Part shown: in pieces, positions 1 to 7,940 of the stretch
Numbering within the stretch: the first letter of the stretch is position 1
How the letters are laid out: the number at the start of each line of letters is the position of its first letter
From: an uncultured Acidobacteriia bacterium
GTDB lineage: Bacteria; Acidobacteriota; Terriglobia; Bryobacterales; Bryobacteraceae
DNA length: 64,000 bases
Assembly: GCA_903875575.1 (NCBI GenBank)
Contig: CAIQWJ010000078.1
Coordinates: 1-64,000 of the forward strand
Direction of reading: 5' to 3'
The notes under the pieces: model-generated
Database searches by the model: none
Told to the model about the DNA's origin: nothing
What the model saw: the letters and a program-made list of their open reading frames with translations, nothing else
Position numbers and translations under genes: made by a program

Positions 1-1155
1 CGCCGGATTCACAATGTCGTTCGCGCCCACAATCAGCACCACGTCCGTATTCGCCATCTCGGGATTGATATCTTCCATCTCGATCAGCTTGTCGTACGAG
101 ACATCCGCCTCGGCCAGCAGCACGTTCATGTGCCCCGGCATGCGGCCCGCCACCGGATGAATGGCGAACTTCACGTCCACACCTTTCTTCGTCAGCGCGT
201 CCGCCAATTCGCGAATCTTGTGCTGCGCCTGCGCCACAGCCATCCCGTAGCCGGGGATGATCACGACGCTGCTCGCCATTTCCAGAATCTGCGCCGCTTC
301 CTCCGCAGTCGCCGAACGCACCGGCCGCGCCTCGGTCCCGTGCGCCGCCGCCTGCAACTGGCCGAACGAGCCAAACAGGACGTTGGTGAACGACCGGTTC
401 ATCGCCTTACACATGATGATCGAAAGGATGAAGCCCGACGAACCATCCAGCGCGCCCGCAATAATCAGCAGCTTGTTGTTGAGCGCGAAACCCATCGCGC
501 AGGCCGAAAGCCCGGCGTAAGAGTTGAGCAGCGCAATCACTGTGGGCATATCCGCGCCGCCGATCGGCATGATGAGGAATACACCGAATGTCATCGCGAG
601 GACGACGAAATACGGAAAGAGATCCGTACGTTCCGGATGCAGTACCAAATAGACACCGATCCCAATAGCCGCAAACAGCACGCCGAGATTGACGAACAGT
701 TGCCCCTTGTAAGTGATGGGCCGGCCAGGCAGGATCTCCTGTAGTTTGCCGAAGGCCATCAGACTGGCAGTCACCGTCAGAAATCCGAGCAGCGTTTCCA
801 GCACCAGCGCGCCCATGGTGAAGCCATGCGGCAACTGCCGGTAATACTCGGCGGTTCCAATGAGCGCCGAAGCCAAAGCGCCGCAGGACTGCGAAATCGC
901 CGTCCTTTGCGGCACGGCGGTCATGGGCATCAGCAGCGCCAGCGGCGCGCCAATGGCGAGGCCGATGAACATCGCGGCCAGAATCCACTCGTAGTTAAAG
1001 ATCTCCTGGCGCATCAACGTGCCGACGACGGCCAGCAGCATGCCCACCTGACCCGCGAAAACGCCGCGTCGCGACGTGGCCGGCGAACTCATCCACTTCA
1101 ACGCCAGGATGAAACCGGCGGCGGCCACAATGTAGAGAAATTGGTAGACGCTCAT
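1..1155 (-). CDS. pntB: NAD(P) transhydrogenase subunit beta, 3' end cut by window
   Basis: Membrane subunit of the proton-translocating transhydrogenase that moves hydride between NADH and NADP+. The visible 385 codons start MSVYQFLYIVAAAG and run through a long series of hydrophobic helices (domain II). They then enter the NADP(H)-binding domain III, recognised by GYGMAVAQAQ and a GAND-VNPA segment near the window edge. Family members are about 460-480 aa, so roughly 80 residues are missing to the left of position 1. The ATG overlaps the TGA of the upstream gene by 4 nt, so translation is probably coupled. It is the last visible gene of a pntA1-pntA2-pntB operon. Identification is secure. 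Confidence 0.95.
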   Translation of the reverse strand, partial: MSVYQFLYIVAAAGFILALKWMSSPATSRRGVFAGQVGMLLAVVGTLMRQEIFNYEWILAAMFIGLAIGAPLALLMPMTAVPQRTAISQSCGALASALIGTAEYYRQLPHGFTMGALVLETLLGFLTVTASLMAFGKLQEILPGRPITYKGQLFVNLGVLFAAIGIGVYLVLHPERTDLFPYFVVLAMTFGVFLIMPIGGADMPTVIALLNSYAGLSACAMGFALNNKLLIIAGALDGSSGFILSIIMCKAMNRSFTNVLFGSFGQLQAAAHGTEARPVRSATAEEAAQILEMASSVVIIPGYGMAVAQAQHKIRELADALTKKGVDVKFAIHPVAGRMPGHMNVLLAEADVSYDKLIEMEDINPEMANTDVVLIVGANDIVNPA

Positions 1156-1445
1156 TTGGCGGCGGGCTCCCGCTTCTTGAACATCTTCAACATACGGTCC
1201 GTGATCATATAACCGCTGACCAGGTTCGTTGTGGAAGAGACGATGGCGATAAAGCCCAGCACGCGTGAAAGCGTGGAAACTTCTTTTTCTCCGCTGATCA
1301 TGATCGCGCCCACTACGGAGATGGCGGCGATCGCGTTCGTCAGCGACATCAGCGGCGTATGCAGCAGCGGCGAAACCTTGCGGATCAGTTCAAAGCCCAG
1401 AAACGCCGACAGCATGAAAACGTAAAGTCCAAATTCGTAATTCAT
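1152..1445 (-). CDS. pntAB: NAD(P) transhydrogenase alpha subunit 2 (membrane part)
   Basis: A 97-aa integral membrane protein (MNYEFGLYVFMLSAFLGFEL) equal to the C-terminal membrane part of single-chain PntA. It has about three or four hydrophobic helices and the family segment SPLLHTPLMSLTNAI. With PntB it forms the proton channel. The split of PntA into two polypeptides is the arrangement known from Rhodospirillum rubrum. Its start overlaps the preceding stop by one base (TGATG), and its stop overlaps pntB by four bases, so the three subunits look translationally coupled. Confidence 0.95.
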   Translation of the reverse strand: MNYEFGLYVFMLSAFLGFELIRKVSPLLHTPLMSLTNAIAAISVVGAIMISGEKEVSTLSRVLGFIAIVSSTTNLVSGYMITDRMLKMFKKREPAAK

Positions 1446-2593
1446 CAGCCCATTACCTCCAGCACCCGCGGATGCACAACTTTACCTTCAAACGTCACCA
1501 GCGTTTCGCGAATGATTTCGTCTTCGCGATTGATCGCCAGCGCGCCGTCTTTGACCATCGGCTTGAGAAACGCGATCAGGTTCGTCGCGTACATCTGGCT
1601 CGCGTCCTGCGGTGCCATGGATGCCATGTTGACCGGCCCCAGAATCGTCACGCCGTTGTGGACCACGGTTTCGCCGGCCCGCGTGAGTTCGCAGTTGCCG
1701 CCGCGTTCCGCCGCGATATCGACAATCACCGAACCGGGCAGCATGCGTTCCGCCATTTCCTTCGTCACCAGCACCGGAGCCTTCCGTCCGGGAACGGCGG
1801 CCGTCGTGATGACCACATTCATATCTTTCAGCACGTTGCCGAGCAGTTCACGCTGCTTCTTATAGAAAGCCTCGTCCATGGCTTTCGCGTAGCCGCCGGT
1901 GCCCTCGGCGCTTTCGCCCATATCGAGCACCACGAACTTCGCGCCCAGACTTTCGATCTGTTCCTTCACTGCGGCGCGAACGTCGTAAGCGGAAACCATC
2001 GCGCCCAGACGTTTCGCAGTGGCGATGGCCTGTAATCCGGCCACGCCCGCACCCAGAATCAGCACCCGCGCGGCCGCGATGGTGCCTGCGGCGGTCATCA
2101 TCATGGGGAAAAGCTTGGGAAGAGTGAGAGCGGCCAGCAGCACGGCTTCGTAACCAGCGATGCTGGCCATGGACGACAGTACGTCCATACTCTGGGCGCG
2201 TGTGATTCGCGGGACCAATTCGAGCGCGAACAAAGATGCGCCGGTCGCCGCGATTTTGGCGTTTTCTTCCTTCGCGGTCAGCGGTTCGGCGAAGCCCAGC
2301 AGAACCTGTCCGGGCCGAAGCAAGGCCAAATCCCCGGTTCCGTTGACCGGATTTGCCCCGAGGGTGCGGGCCTGAGCGATGACCTGTGCTTTTTGGAAGA
2401 CTTCGGCGCGGGTGGCGAGGGTGACGCCCCGTTTTGTGTAATCGTCGTCAGTGAATCCGGCTTCAGTTCCGGAGGAAAACTCGGCGATGACTTCGAAACC
2501 CGCCTTTTTCAACGTCTCGCATGCGCGAGGGGTAAGAGCTACTCTTCGTTCACCCGGGAAAGTCTCCCTGGGCAATCCTACAATAACGGCCAT
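1445..2593 (-). CDS. pntAA: NAD(P) transhydrogenase alpha subunit 1 (NAD-binding)
   Basis: 382-aa soluble NAD(H)-binding domain I of the transhydrogenase, related to alanine dehydrogenase. The N-terminus MAVIVGLPRETFPGERRVAL is typical. A dinucleotide-binding GAGVAGLQAI motif lies near residue 185, and a VIVDIAAERGGNCELT segment closes the nucleotide site. A GGGAGG Shine-Dalgarno sits 9 nt before the ATG, which fixes the start. It is the first gene of the minus-strand operon. A TATCAT hexamer at about 2620-2625 could be its -10 element, but I see no convincing -35. Confidence 0.95.
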   Translation of the reverse strand: MAVIVGLPRETFPGERRVALTPRACETLKKAGFEVIAEFSSGTEAGFTDDDYTKRGVTLATRAEVFQKAQVIAQARTLGANPVNGTGDLALLRPGQVLLGFAEPLTAKEENAKIAATGASLFALELVPRITRAQSMDVLSSMASIAGYEAVLLAALTLPKLFPMMMTAAGTIAAARVLILGAGVAGLQAIATAKRLGAMVSAYDVRAAVKEQIESLGAKFVVLDMGESAEGTGGYAKAMDEAFYKKQRELLGNVLKDMNVVITTAAVPGRKAPVLVTKEMAERMLPGSVIVDIAAERGGNCELTRAGETVVHNGVTILGPVNMASMAPQDASQMYATNLIAFLKPMVKDGALAINREDEIIRETLVTFEGKVVHPRVLEVMG

Positions 2594-2941
2594 CCAGCGG
2601 GCCTCCCTCTAAAACATCGATGATAGCCGATGCCCTGGTTTGGCGAACCGCCGGAGCCGGATTGGCTGATCCAAACCGCTGGAAACCATCCAAAAACGAC
2701 TGCGTCCGTGTAACACCCGAATGTATACCAATGGCTAACGGGTACCTTCCCTTCAGAACAGCCCGGTTGGCGGCAGCGCACCTAAAAAACAGAGTTTTTT
2801 ATGGGATTTTCGCTGTTTTTCTCTGCCCGGACGGCGTGCCGTGGCCCATTTCCAGCGCCCCGACCGGGGAGTAGTACAGGACTCCGGCAATTGTCGGCAC
2901 CGGAAATTAAAGTCATCCTGAACCTGTAACGAAGGACGCAC

Positions 2942-3175
2942 ATGACACACCACGGAATGCCCAGACAATATGACGCCAGCGAGTTCTCCGAACTGCATGC
3001 CCTGAATGCCCGGCACGGTTGCCAGGTATTCGGCTTCGATCCGGCACATGCACGCCACGCCAACGCGATATGGGGCACCCTCCCGGCGTATGTGGGAATC
3101 AACGTGCCCCCTATGTGGGCGATCTCTGGTTCAAGCCCCTCTGTTCACGCTTCGCACTCCATTCTGGAAAGTTAG
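2942..3175 (+). CDS. Possible small upstream ORF (77 aa), unknown
   Basis: The 590-bp gap between the divergent pntA1 and protease genes holds one ORF with signs of being real. It has an AAGGA Shine-Dalgarno about 5 nt before its ATG and a TAG stop only 8 nt before the protease start. The peptide (MTHHGMPRQYDASEFSEL at its N-terminus) resembles nothing I recognise and has no signal peptide. It could be a leader cistron coupled to the protease, or a chance ORF. Apart from it I see no riboswitch or clear promoter in 2594-3183. Confidence 0.3.
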   Translation: MTHHGMPRQYDASEFSELHALNARHGCQVFGFDPAHARHANAIWGTLPAYVGINVPPMWAISGSSPSVHASHSILES

Positions 3176-3183
3176 GTCCTGCC

Positions 3184-5412
3184 ATGAAGAACATGACCAG
3201 CATGATGAAATCCATCGCCACCGCATGCATGACGCTGCTGTTCGCGTCGGCAATCGTTTGGGGCGGCGACGAAAAGTTGTCGCCGGAACTGAAAGCGATG
3301 ACCTCGGCGGCTCCCGACGCCGAGATCATCATTCAGTACAAGACGGCCCCCACGCGGGCGCACCACTCGAGGGTCGCCGCTCTCGGTGGCAAACTCCACC
3401 AGGAAATGACCAACGTCCGCGCGGCGCATTACTCCGTGCCGGTATCGCAACTCCGCTCGCTGGCGAACGATCCTGACATCGCCTACATCTCGCCGAATCG
3501 CCCGGTGTCCGGTTCGCTGAACATCACGGCGGCAACAGTCCACTCGGATGTGGCCAACACGGCGGGCTATACGGGGCGTGGCATCGGCGTCGCTGTCATC
3601 GACAGCGGCATTTCCAACATGCAGGAATTTCAGACTGGTGTGGGCACGATCGTCTATCAGCAGTCTTTCGTACCGCAAACGAACCCACTCTCTATCACCT
3701 GCCCCGCCGCTGCCCAGCTCAACACCTGGTACGCGGCCTCGCTGAATCTGACGGGCGGCATCGCGCCCTACTCGGTCGCGATTACCGCCGGCAGTCTGCC
3801 GACGGGCCTGTCATTCGATTCTGCGTCGTACAACGTTGAAGGCGTTGCAACGAAGCTGACAAGTGGCGCGAGCGTCACGTTTTCCCTGACCGATTCCTGG
3901 GGCAACACAGCATCCCAGAACTGTTCCATGAGCGTGACTGCCGCTTCCGCAACCGTCAGCGCGTGGGCCCGGAATAACTTCCAGCTGAGCTGCGGTTCCG
4001 CCGGAGGCACCGTTGGCTCCTGGTTCGATGCGCTTCCACCGTCTCCCGGCGGCACCGCACCGTACACGTTCTCTATGTGGGGTGGTTTGCCGGCCGGACT
4101 CTCGCTGGATACGACTTCCGGGGCGATCTACGGAGTCCCCGGTACCAGCGGAGTTTATAACTTCACGATGCAGGTCAGGGACGCCTGGGGTAACTGGGAT
4201 AGCCAGGCCTGCAATGTCAACATTGCCGCGCAGCCGGCAGTGCAATACAAACAGCCGAACGACGAATACGGACACGGAACGCACGTAGCCGGCATCATCG
4301 GTTCGAATGGCAGTGGGTCGGTGTATGTCGGCATGACCCCCGAAGTGAACCTGATCAATCTGCGCGTACTGGATCAGAACGGCCACGGCACTGACGCCAC
4401 CGTGATCCAGGCGATCAACACGGCTATCTCTCTGGCAAAGACCTATAACATCAAGGTGATTAACCTGTCGCTGGGGCGGCAGGCATTCGAACCCGCCGCT
4501 CAGGATCCCCTCTGCCAGGCCGCCGAAGCGGCATGGAGAGCGGGCATTGTAGTGGTGGTCGCGGCCGGCAATCAGGGCCGCAACAACTCCGCCGGCAACA
4601 ACGGCTACGGCACCATCGGCGCACCCGGCAACGATCCCTACGTAATCACGGTCGGTGCCATGAAGACCGGTGGCACAACCACACGCACCGACGATATGAT
4701 CGCCAGTTACAGTTCGAAAGGCCCGACGGCATATGACCACTACGTGAAGCCTGATATCGTCGCACCGGGCAATAGGATCGTCTCCACGATGCAGTCCGGC
4801 GCGACTTTGAGCAATCTCTATCCATCCAACCGGGTGAACGGCGACATGGTCACTCTGAGCGGTACGAGCATGGCGACGCCGGTGGTGAGCGGCGCTGCAG
4901 CCATTCTGCTTTCGAAGACCCCTTCGCTGACACCCGATCAGCTCAAAGCCCGGCTGATGAAAACAGCCACCAAGACCTTCCCTGCGAGCAGCACCGCGGT
5001 GGACCCCTTGACGCACATTTCATACACCAGCTACTACGACATCTTCACCGTGGGCGCAGGCTATCTCGATATCACCGCGGCCCTGGCTGATACCAACACG
5101 GCCACCGGCAGCGCGGCCTCCCCCTCGGTCACGATCAACCCGTCCACAGGCGCTGCCACGCTCAACGGTGTCAACGCCAAAAATGTAATCTGGGGGACAA
5201 ATCTGGTGTGGGGTTCAAATCTGGTGTGGGGTTCGACGGTGTCAGGCCAAAACCTGGTCTGGGGTTCAACCAGCGGCATAAATGCAACGAACGTCGTTTG
5301 GGGAACCAATGTAATTTGGGGGACGGGGGCGACGGGGCTAAACGTCGTATGGGGGACCTCCAACAGTCTGGCGGCCGAAGATCTAACCGTGGCAATTAAC
5401 GGCGAGCCGTAG
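3184..5412 (+). CDS. Secreted S8 (subtilisin-like) serine protease with inserted Ig-like domains and WG repeats
   Basis: 742-aa exported peptidase. Order: signal peptide (1-27, with TLLFASAIVWG); I9-like propeptide (about 45-108); catalytic Asp140 in VAVIDSGIS; then an insertion of about 180 residues holding two putative Ig (He_PIG-like) domains (about 168-255 and 263-348), each with a G-PYS/T core and LP-GLS-D motif. Catalytic His364 follows in GHGTHVAG, the oxyanion Asn463 in AAGNQG and Ser562 in LSGTSMATP. In subtilisin BPN' Asp and His are only 32 residues apart. All catalytic residues are present. The C-terminus has seven N-[LV]-[VI]-W-G repeats. I chose the ATG at 3184 because it begins the signal peptide; a longer frame exists upstream. 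An HD-GYP/GGDEF gene follows 20 nt later, so co-transcription is likely. Confidence 0.9.
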   Translation: MKNMTSMMKSIATACMTLLFASAIVWGGDEKLSPELKAMTSAAPDAEIIIQYKTAPTRAHHSRVAALGGKLHQEMTNVRAAHYSVPVSQLRSLANDPDIAYISPNRPVSGSLNITAATVHSDVANTAGYTGRGIGVAVIDSGISNMQEFQTGVGTIVYQQSFVPQTNPLSITCPAAAQLNTWYAASLNLTGGIAPYSVAITAGSLPTGLSFDSASYNVEGVATKLTSGASVTFSLTDSWGNTASQNCSMSVTAASATVSAWARNNFQLSCGSAGGTVGSWFDALPPSPGGTAPYTFSMWGGLPAGLSLDTTSGAIYGVPGTSGVYNFTMQVRDAWGNWDSQACNVNIAAQPAVQYKQPNDEYGHGTHVAGIIGSNGSGSVYVGMTPEVNLINLRVLDQNGHGTDATVIQAINTAISLAKTYNIKVINLSLGRQAFEPAAQDPLCQAAEAAWRAGIVVVVAAGNQGRNNSAGNNGYGTIGAPGNDPYVITVGAMKTGGTTTRTDDMIASYSSKGPTAYDHYVKPDIVAPGNRIVSTMQSGATLSNLYPSNRVNGDMVTLSGTSMATPVVSGAAAILLSKTPSLTPDQLKARLMKTATKTFPASSTAVDPLTHISYTSYYDIFTVGAGYLDITAALADTNTATGSAASPSVTINPSTGAATLNGVNAKNVIWGTNLVWGSNLVWGSTVSGQNLVWGSTSGINATNVVWGTNVIWGTGATGLNVVWGTSNSLAAEDLTVAINGEP
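5182..5358 (+). repeat. Tandem WG-repeat coding array in the protease C-terminus
   Basis: Seven copies of a short N-[VLI]-[VI]-W-G-[TS] unit occur between residues 667 and 725 of the protease. At DNA level two adjacent copies of aatctggtgtggggttc (from about 5199) are identical, so the array expanded recently or is unstable. Such Trp-Gly repeats are seen at the ends of other exported acidobacterial subtilases, and their role is unknown. Confidence 0.8.
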
Positions 5413-5432
5413 AACTACAGAGAGGAGGCGAT

Positions 5433-7940
5433 ATGGCACACAACAGGCTTGCAACAAAACTATTTCTGTACGGAGTACTGGTCATGGGTGCCATCGCACT
5501 CGTGACCACGGCGGCTCAGCTTTCCATCGCTGACCCGATAAAGTTCGCCTGCTATCTGGGGCTGGCGCTGATTGCCGCAGTCCTAAAAGTCACGTTACCC
5601 GGCATCACGGGGACCCTGACCGTCAACTACGTGTTCGTGCTGATCGGTCTGGCCGATCTGACTTTGCCGGAGTGCCTGATTGCGGCGACGCTGGGGACTG
5701 TTGTGCAGTGCGTCGCTCATGCGAAGGCGCGGCCGAGCGCGGTGCAGGTTTTGTTTAATGTCGCGAATATCGCGGTCGCGGTGGTGGTATGCGGGCAGGT
5801 GTTTTCTTCGCCGTATCTGATCTCGCACGGGATCGGACTGCTGATGCGTCTCACGTTTGCTTCGATCACTTACTTCCTGCTGCACACGTTTGCGGTAGCT
5901 TCGATCATCGCGCTTACGGAAGCCAAGTCTCTGCTGCGGGTCTGGCGGGAGTGTTACCTGTGGGTGTTCCCGTTCTTCTTCCTGGGCGCGGCGTTCGCCT
6001 CCGGATTTCATCATCTGACTGAGCGTTTTGGATGGCAGAATGCGATGCTGGCGCTGCCGGGCATCTACATTCTCTACAGCGCCTATCACTTCTACCTGGG
6101 GCGGCTGCAGAACGAAAAACGTCATGCGCAGGATATCGCGGGACTACACCTTCGAACGATTGAAGCGCTCGCGCTCGCTATCGACGCGAAGGACCAGACG
6201 ACGCACGATCACTTACAGCGTGTCCACGTTTACGCGAGCGAGATTGCGAAGGAACTGAATCTGACCGACCTCGAAATGGAAGCGCTGCAGGCAGCGGCCA
6301 TGCTGCATGACATCGGCAAGCTGGCAGTGCCGGAGCACATCGTTTCGAAGCCCGGAAAGCTGACGCCGGAAGAATTCGAAAAGATGAAGATTCATCCCGC
6401 GGTAGGCGCGGAGATTCTGGAGAGGGTGCAGTTTCCCTATCCGGTGGCCGCGGTGGTGCGGTCTCACCACGAGAAGTGGGATGGCACGGGGTATCCGGAC
6501 GGGCTGAAGGGCGAAGAGATCCCGATCGGCGCGCGGATTCTTGCCGTGGTGGACTGCCTGGACGCGATCGCGGCAGACCGGCAATATCGTAAGGCACTGC
6601 CGCTCGACCAGGCCATGGGGATGATCGCCGAGCAATCCGGCAAGGCCTTCGATCCGAAGATTGTGGCGATTCTCCAGCGACGTTACAGGGAACTGGAAGT
6701 CATGGCGCGAAAAGAGCCGCTGCCAGTGCTGGAACTGTCTTCGAACTCGCCGGTGGAGCGGGGCGAGCGGCCGGCGGCCGGCTTTGAGGAGACGCGGGCG
6801 GATGCGTCGATGCACGACAAGCTGGGGTTCCTGACGCAGATTGCGGCGGCGCGGCAGGAAGTGCAGACTTTGTTTGAGTTGTCCGACGATCTGGGACAGT
6901 CGGTTTCGCAGAGCAACGCTCTGGCGATTTTTGCTTCCAAGCTGAAGATCATGATCCCGCACGATCTGGTTTGCATCAGCACGATCCGGGATGGAGTCCT
7001 GATGCCGGACTTTACGGCGGGAAGCGAGCAGAAACTATTTTCGTCGCTGCGGATTCCGGTTGGTCAGGGGCTTTCCGGATGGGTGGCGGAGAACAATTCG
7101 CCGGTCGTGAACGGGAATCCGGCGGTGGAGCCGGGATACCTGAACGACCCTACCGTGATTACGAACCTGAAATCCGCGCTGGCGATTCCGCTGGAGGAAG
7201 ACGGCAGCGCGATCGGCGTGCTCAGTCTGTACTCAAAGGAAAAGAACGCGTTTAGCAGGGATCATTTGCGGGTGTTACAGGCACTGGGACCGAGACTTGG
7301 CGCGGCACTGAGCAATGGACGGAAGCTGAGCGAGGCGCAGGATAATGCTGTAACGGATTATCTGACGGGGCTACCGAATTCGCGCTCGCTCTACCTGCAT
7401 CTGGATGCCGAGATGGCGCGATGCAGGCGGCGTCAGGCGACGCTTGGCGTGTTTCTCTGCGATCTGGATGGGTTCAAGAAGGTGAACGACGAGTTCGGAC
7501 ATCTGGAAGGAAACCGGGTGCTGGCGGCAGTTGCGGCGGCGTTGAAAGAATGCTGCCGGGGTTACGACTATGTGGCGCGGATGGGCGGCGATGAATTTGT
7601 GGTGCTGGCACCGGACGTCAGGCGGGCCGACCTGGAGGAGAACCTCCAGCGCTTCCGCGATGCGGTGGAACTCACGGGAATCCGGCTTGGCTATGCGGGT
7701 CTTTCGACAAGCATAGGCGCGGTGGTCTTCGAGCCTTCTGAAGGCGACGTGGATGCGGATGCCGTGCTGGCGGAAGCTGACCGGAAGATGTATGCCAATA
7801 AGCGGCGCAGCAAGATGCTGACCAGCATTCCACAAGAGCCGGTGGCGCTGCCTGTCAGCCTGCGCGGACCCGAACTGGGTCCGGAAGAGTGTCTGGAACT
7901 GCTGGCACGGGGGCGCAGCGTCTCGGTCAGCGTTCATTGA
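5433..7940 (+). CDS. Membrane HD-GYP/GAF/GGDEF cyclic-di-GMP signalling protein
   Basis: 835-aa protein likely able both to hydrolyse and to make cyclic di-GMP. Residues 1-210 are hydrophobic helices forming a sensory membrane domain. An HD-GYP phosphodiesterase domain follows, with His292-Asp293 in MLHDIGK, HH and Gly353-Tyr354-Pro355 in WDGTGYPDG. A GAF-like sensor lies at about 480-640. The C-terminal diguanylate cyclase domain has intact GGDEF at 718-722. Both catalytic signatures look active; which activity dominates cannot be read from sequence. GAGGAGG about 7 nt before the ATG is a strong Shine-Dalgarno. It lies 20 nt behind the secreted protease gene and overlaps the convergent repeat-protein gene by 7 nt. 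Confidence 0.93.
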   Translation: MAHNRLATKLFLYGVLVMGAIALVTTAAQLSIADPIKFACYLGLALIAAVLKVTLPGITGTLTVNYVFVLIGLADLTLPECLIAATLGTVVQCVAHAKARPSAVQVLFNVANIAVAVVVCGQVFSSPYLISHGIGLLMRLTFASITYFLLHTFAVASIIALTEAKSLLRVWRECYLWVFPFFFLGAAFASGFHHLTERFGWQNAMLALPGIYILYSAYHFYLGRLQNEKRHAQDIAGLHLRTIEALALAIDAKDQTTHDHLQRVHVYASEIAKELNLTDLEMEALQAAAMLHDIGKLAVPEHIVSKPGKLTPEEFEKMKIHPAVGAEILERVQFPYPVAAVVRSHHEKWDGTGYPDGLKGEEIPIGARILAVVDCLDAIAADRQYRKALPLDQAMGMIAEQSGKAFDPKIVAILQRRYRELEVMARKEPLPVLELSSNSPVERGERPAAGFEETRADASMHDKLGFLTQIAAARQEVQTLFELSDDLGQSVSQSNALAIFASKLKIMIPHDLVCISTIRDGVLMPDFTAGSEQKLFSSLRIPVGQGLSGWVAENNSPVVNGNPAVEPGYLNDPTVITNLKSALAIPLEEDGSAIGVLSLYSKEKNAFSRDHLRVLQALGPRLGAALSNGRKLSEAQDNAVTDYLTGLPNSRSLYLHLDAEMARCRRRQATLGVFLCDLDGFKKVNDEFGHLEGNRVLAAVAAALKECCRGYDYVARMGGDEFVVLAPDVRRADLEENLQRFRDAVELTGIRLGYAGLSTSIGAVVFEPSEGDVDADAVLAEADRKMYANKRRSKMLTSIPQEPVALPVSLRGPELGPEECLELLARGRSVSVSVH

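Noticed and set aside
2860-3183. Possible c-di-GMP riboswitch before the protease/HD-GYP unit
   Set aside because: I looked for the GEMM core (the GCAAAGCC and GGUAGCGGGG-type elements) because of the downstream c-di-GMP gene, but the conserved blocks are absent.
3811-5016. 401-aa minus-strand open frame opposite the protease
   Set aside because: It is a shadow of the S8 domain and inserted Ig-like domains, with no start signal or family.
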